Of a stretch of DNA of 64,000 nt, positions 1 to 64,000 are shown one piece after another. Every line of letters begins with the position of its first letter. The stretch's first letter is position 1. The notes beneath the pieces are model-generated. The model was not told the DNA's origin. It did not search any database and worked only from the letters and a program-made list of their open reading frames with translations. This DNA comes from Onchidella celtica (taxonomy: Eukaryota; Mollusca; Gastropoda; Systellommatophora; Onchidiidae): positions 64,540,046 to 64,604,045 of the forward strand of contig OZ007569.1 in NCBI GenBank assembly GCA_963931925.1, written 5' to 3'. The position numbers and the translations under genes are program-made.

Positions 1-548
1 ATTGATGCGTGATTGGTTAGTTTGTGCGAGGGCAAAGGTAACGTTTATTTCGGGAACTTTCTGTAGGAATGTTTATATATATAGACCTGTGTGAGTGGTT
101 GGTCGGTGAGTAAGTGAGTTTCCTTTTGTGTGGCGTAGATATTTAGTTTCGCTGGTGTCTTCCTAGTAATTTATTGTTCACTATACAGTTATTAAACTTT
201 AGTATTATTTAATCTATCGTCGGATCTCGTGTTTATTTATTTTACAGCTGTAATAGTTTCGTTTTCTAAAGGGTTGTAGTTAGATCAACTAACTCCCCCC
301 TACTATAACGTGCTAGAACAACCTCAGCTGTTACACAAACACTTTACTGAACATTCAAAGAAAGCAAACCAGTCATGTGTCAAACATGGGTTTAAAATTG
401 TTGTCATACTTTCAGAAGTGCATTTACTTATTTCAATGATGCAAAGTTAAGAGAATGTTTATCAAAATAATTTACAGTCTGCAGATGCAACTGCAAATAC
501 AAATATCGGCCATGCCGAAACAAATCAAATATGCAGTACGCCACCAAC
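1..548. other. Intron downstream of e72; possible LTR-like sequence in the first 300 bp
   Basis: I find no exon on the minus strand here; the next expected coding segment (a C segment) must lie beyond position 1. On the + strand there is a TATA-like run near 73-82, a poly(A)-signal-like attaaa near 190, and a pyrimidine/C-rich stretch at 291-301. Its complement is G-rich, like a polypurine tract. The layout recalls a solo LTR but no terminal TG/CA pair or primer-binding site could be fixed. Weak. Confidence 0.2.

Positions 549-64000
<63,452 letters not shown>

Overview
The window is animal nuclear DNA, AT-rich, with short exons and many small introns. It is probably from a lophotrochozoan such as a mollusc. 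That is an inference from gene structure, intron size and a tRNA-derived SINE family; no marker gene is present to prove it. There is no prokaryotic gene, operon, CRISPR array, rRNA or functional tRNA.

Almost everything belongs to one giant gene on the minus strand, open at both ends. I resolved 71 complete coding exons plus one cut by the right edge, with GT-AG borders (on the + strand: ac before the low end, ct after the high end). Together they give about 4,500 residues, all spectrin repeats and about 42 in number, without any other domain. The uninterrupted length and the spectrin type make a giant nesprin (SYNE1, Msp300, ANC-1 family) the best guess. Nesprins link the nuclear envelope to the cytoskeleton. 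The calponin-homology domains and the KASH tail that would prove this lie outside the window; a spectraplakin (dystonin/MACF1) is the main alternative.

The mRNA reads from high to low coordinates. From 64000 to about 47550 (exons e1-e18) the repeats are 104-112 residues each with individual exon layouts. From 47240 to 549 there are 15 consecutive modules (M1-M15) of 211-215 residues. Each equals two spectrin repeats and is built from three segments in fixed order: C (108-109 residues), B (47-51) and A (exactly 55). Segment edges are in phase 0. C is one exon in six modules and two exons in nine, cut at seven different offsets. The A and C segments align without gaps (C over its first 67 residues) and keep fixed motifs: H13, Y/F16, W26, C37, D39, G42 and D43 in A; T27, G31, an aromatic at 46, and W67 in C.

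Introns hold the rest: a tRNA-derived SINE family with an internal C-run (four copies, one nested in another), a 5'-truncated LINE with an ATG-repeat tail, two copies of a second 240-bp element, a 280-bp foldback element, a 30-bp minisatellite with a long open frame, a CT-rich satellite of about 900 bp, and smaller duplications. A possible 63-nt in-frame cassette exon lies at 31498-31560.
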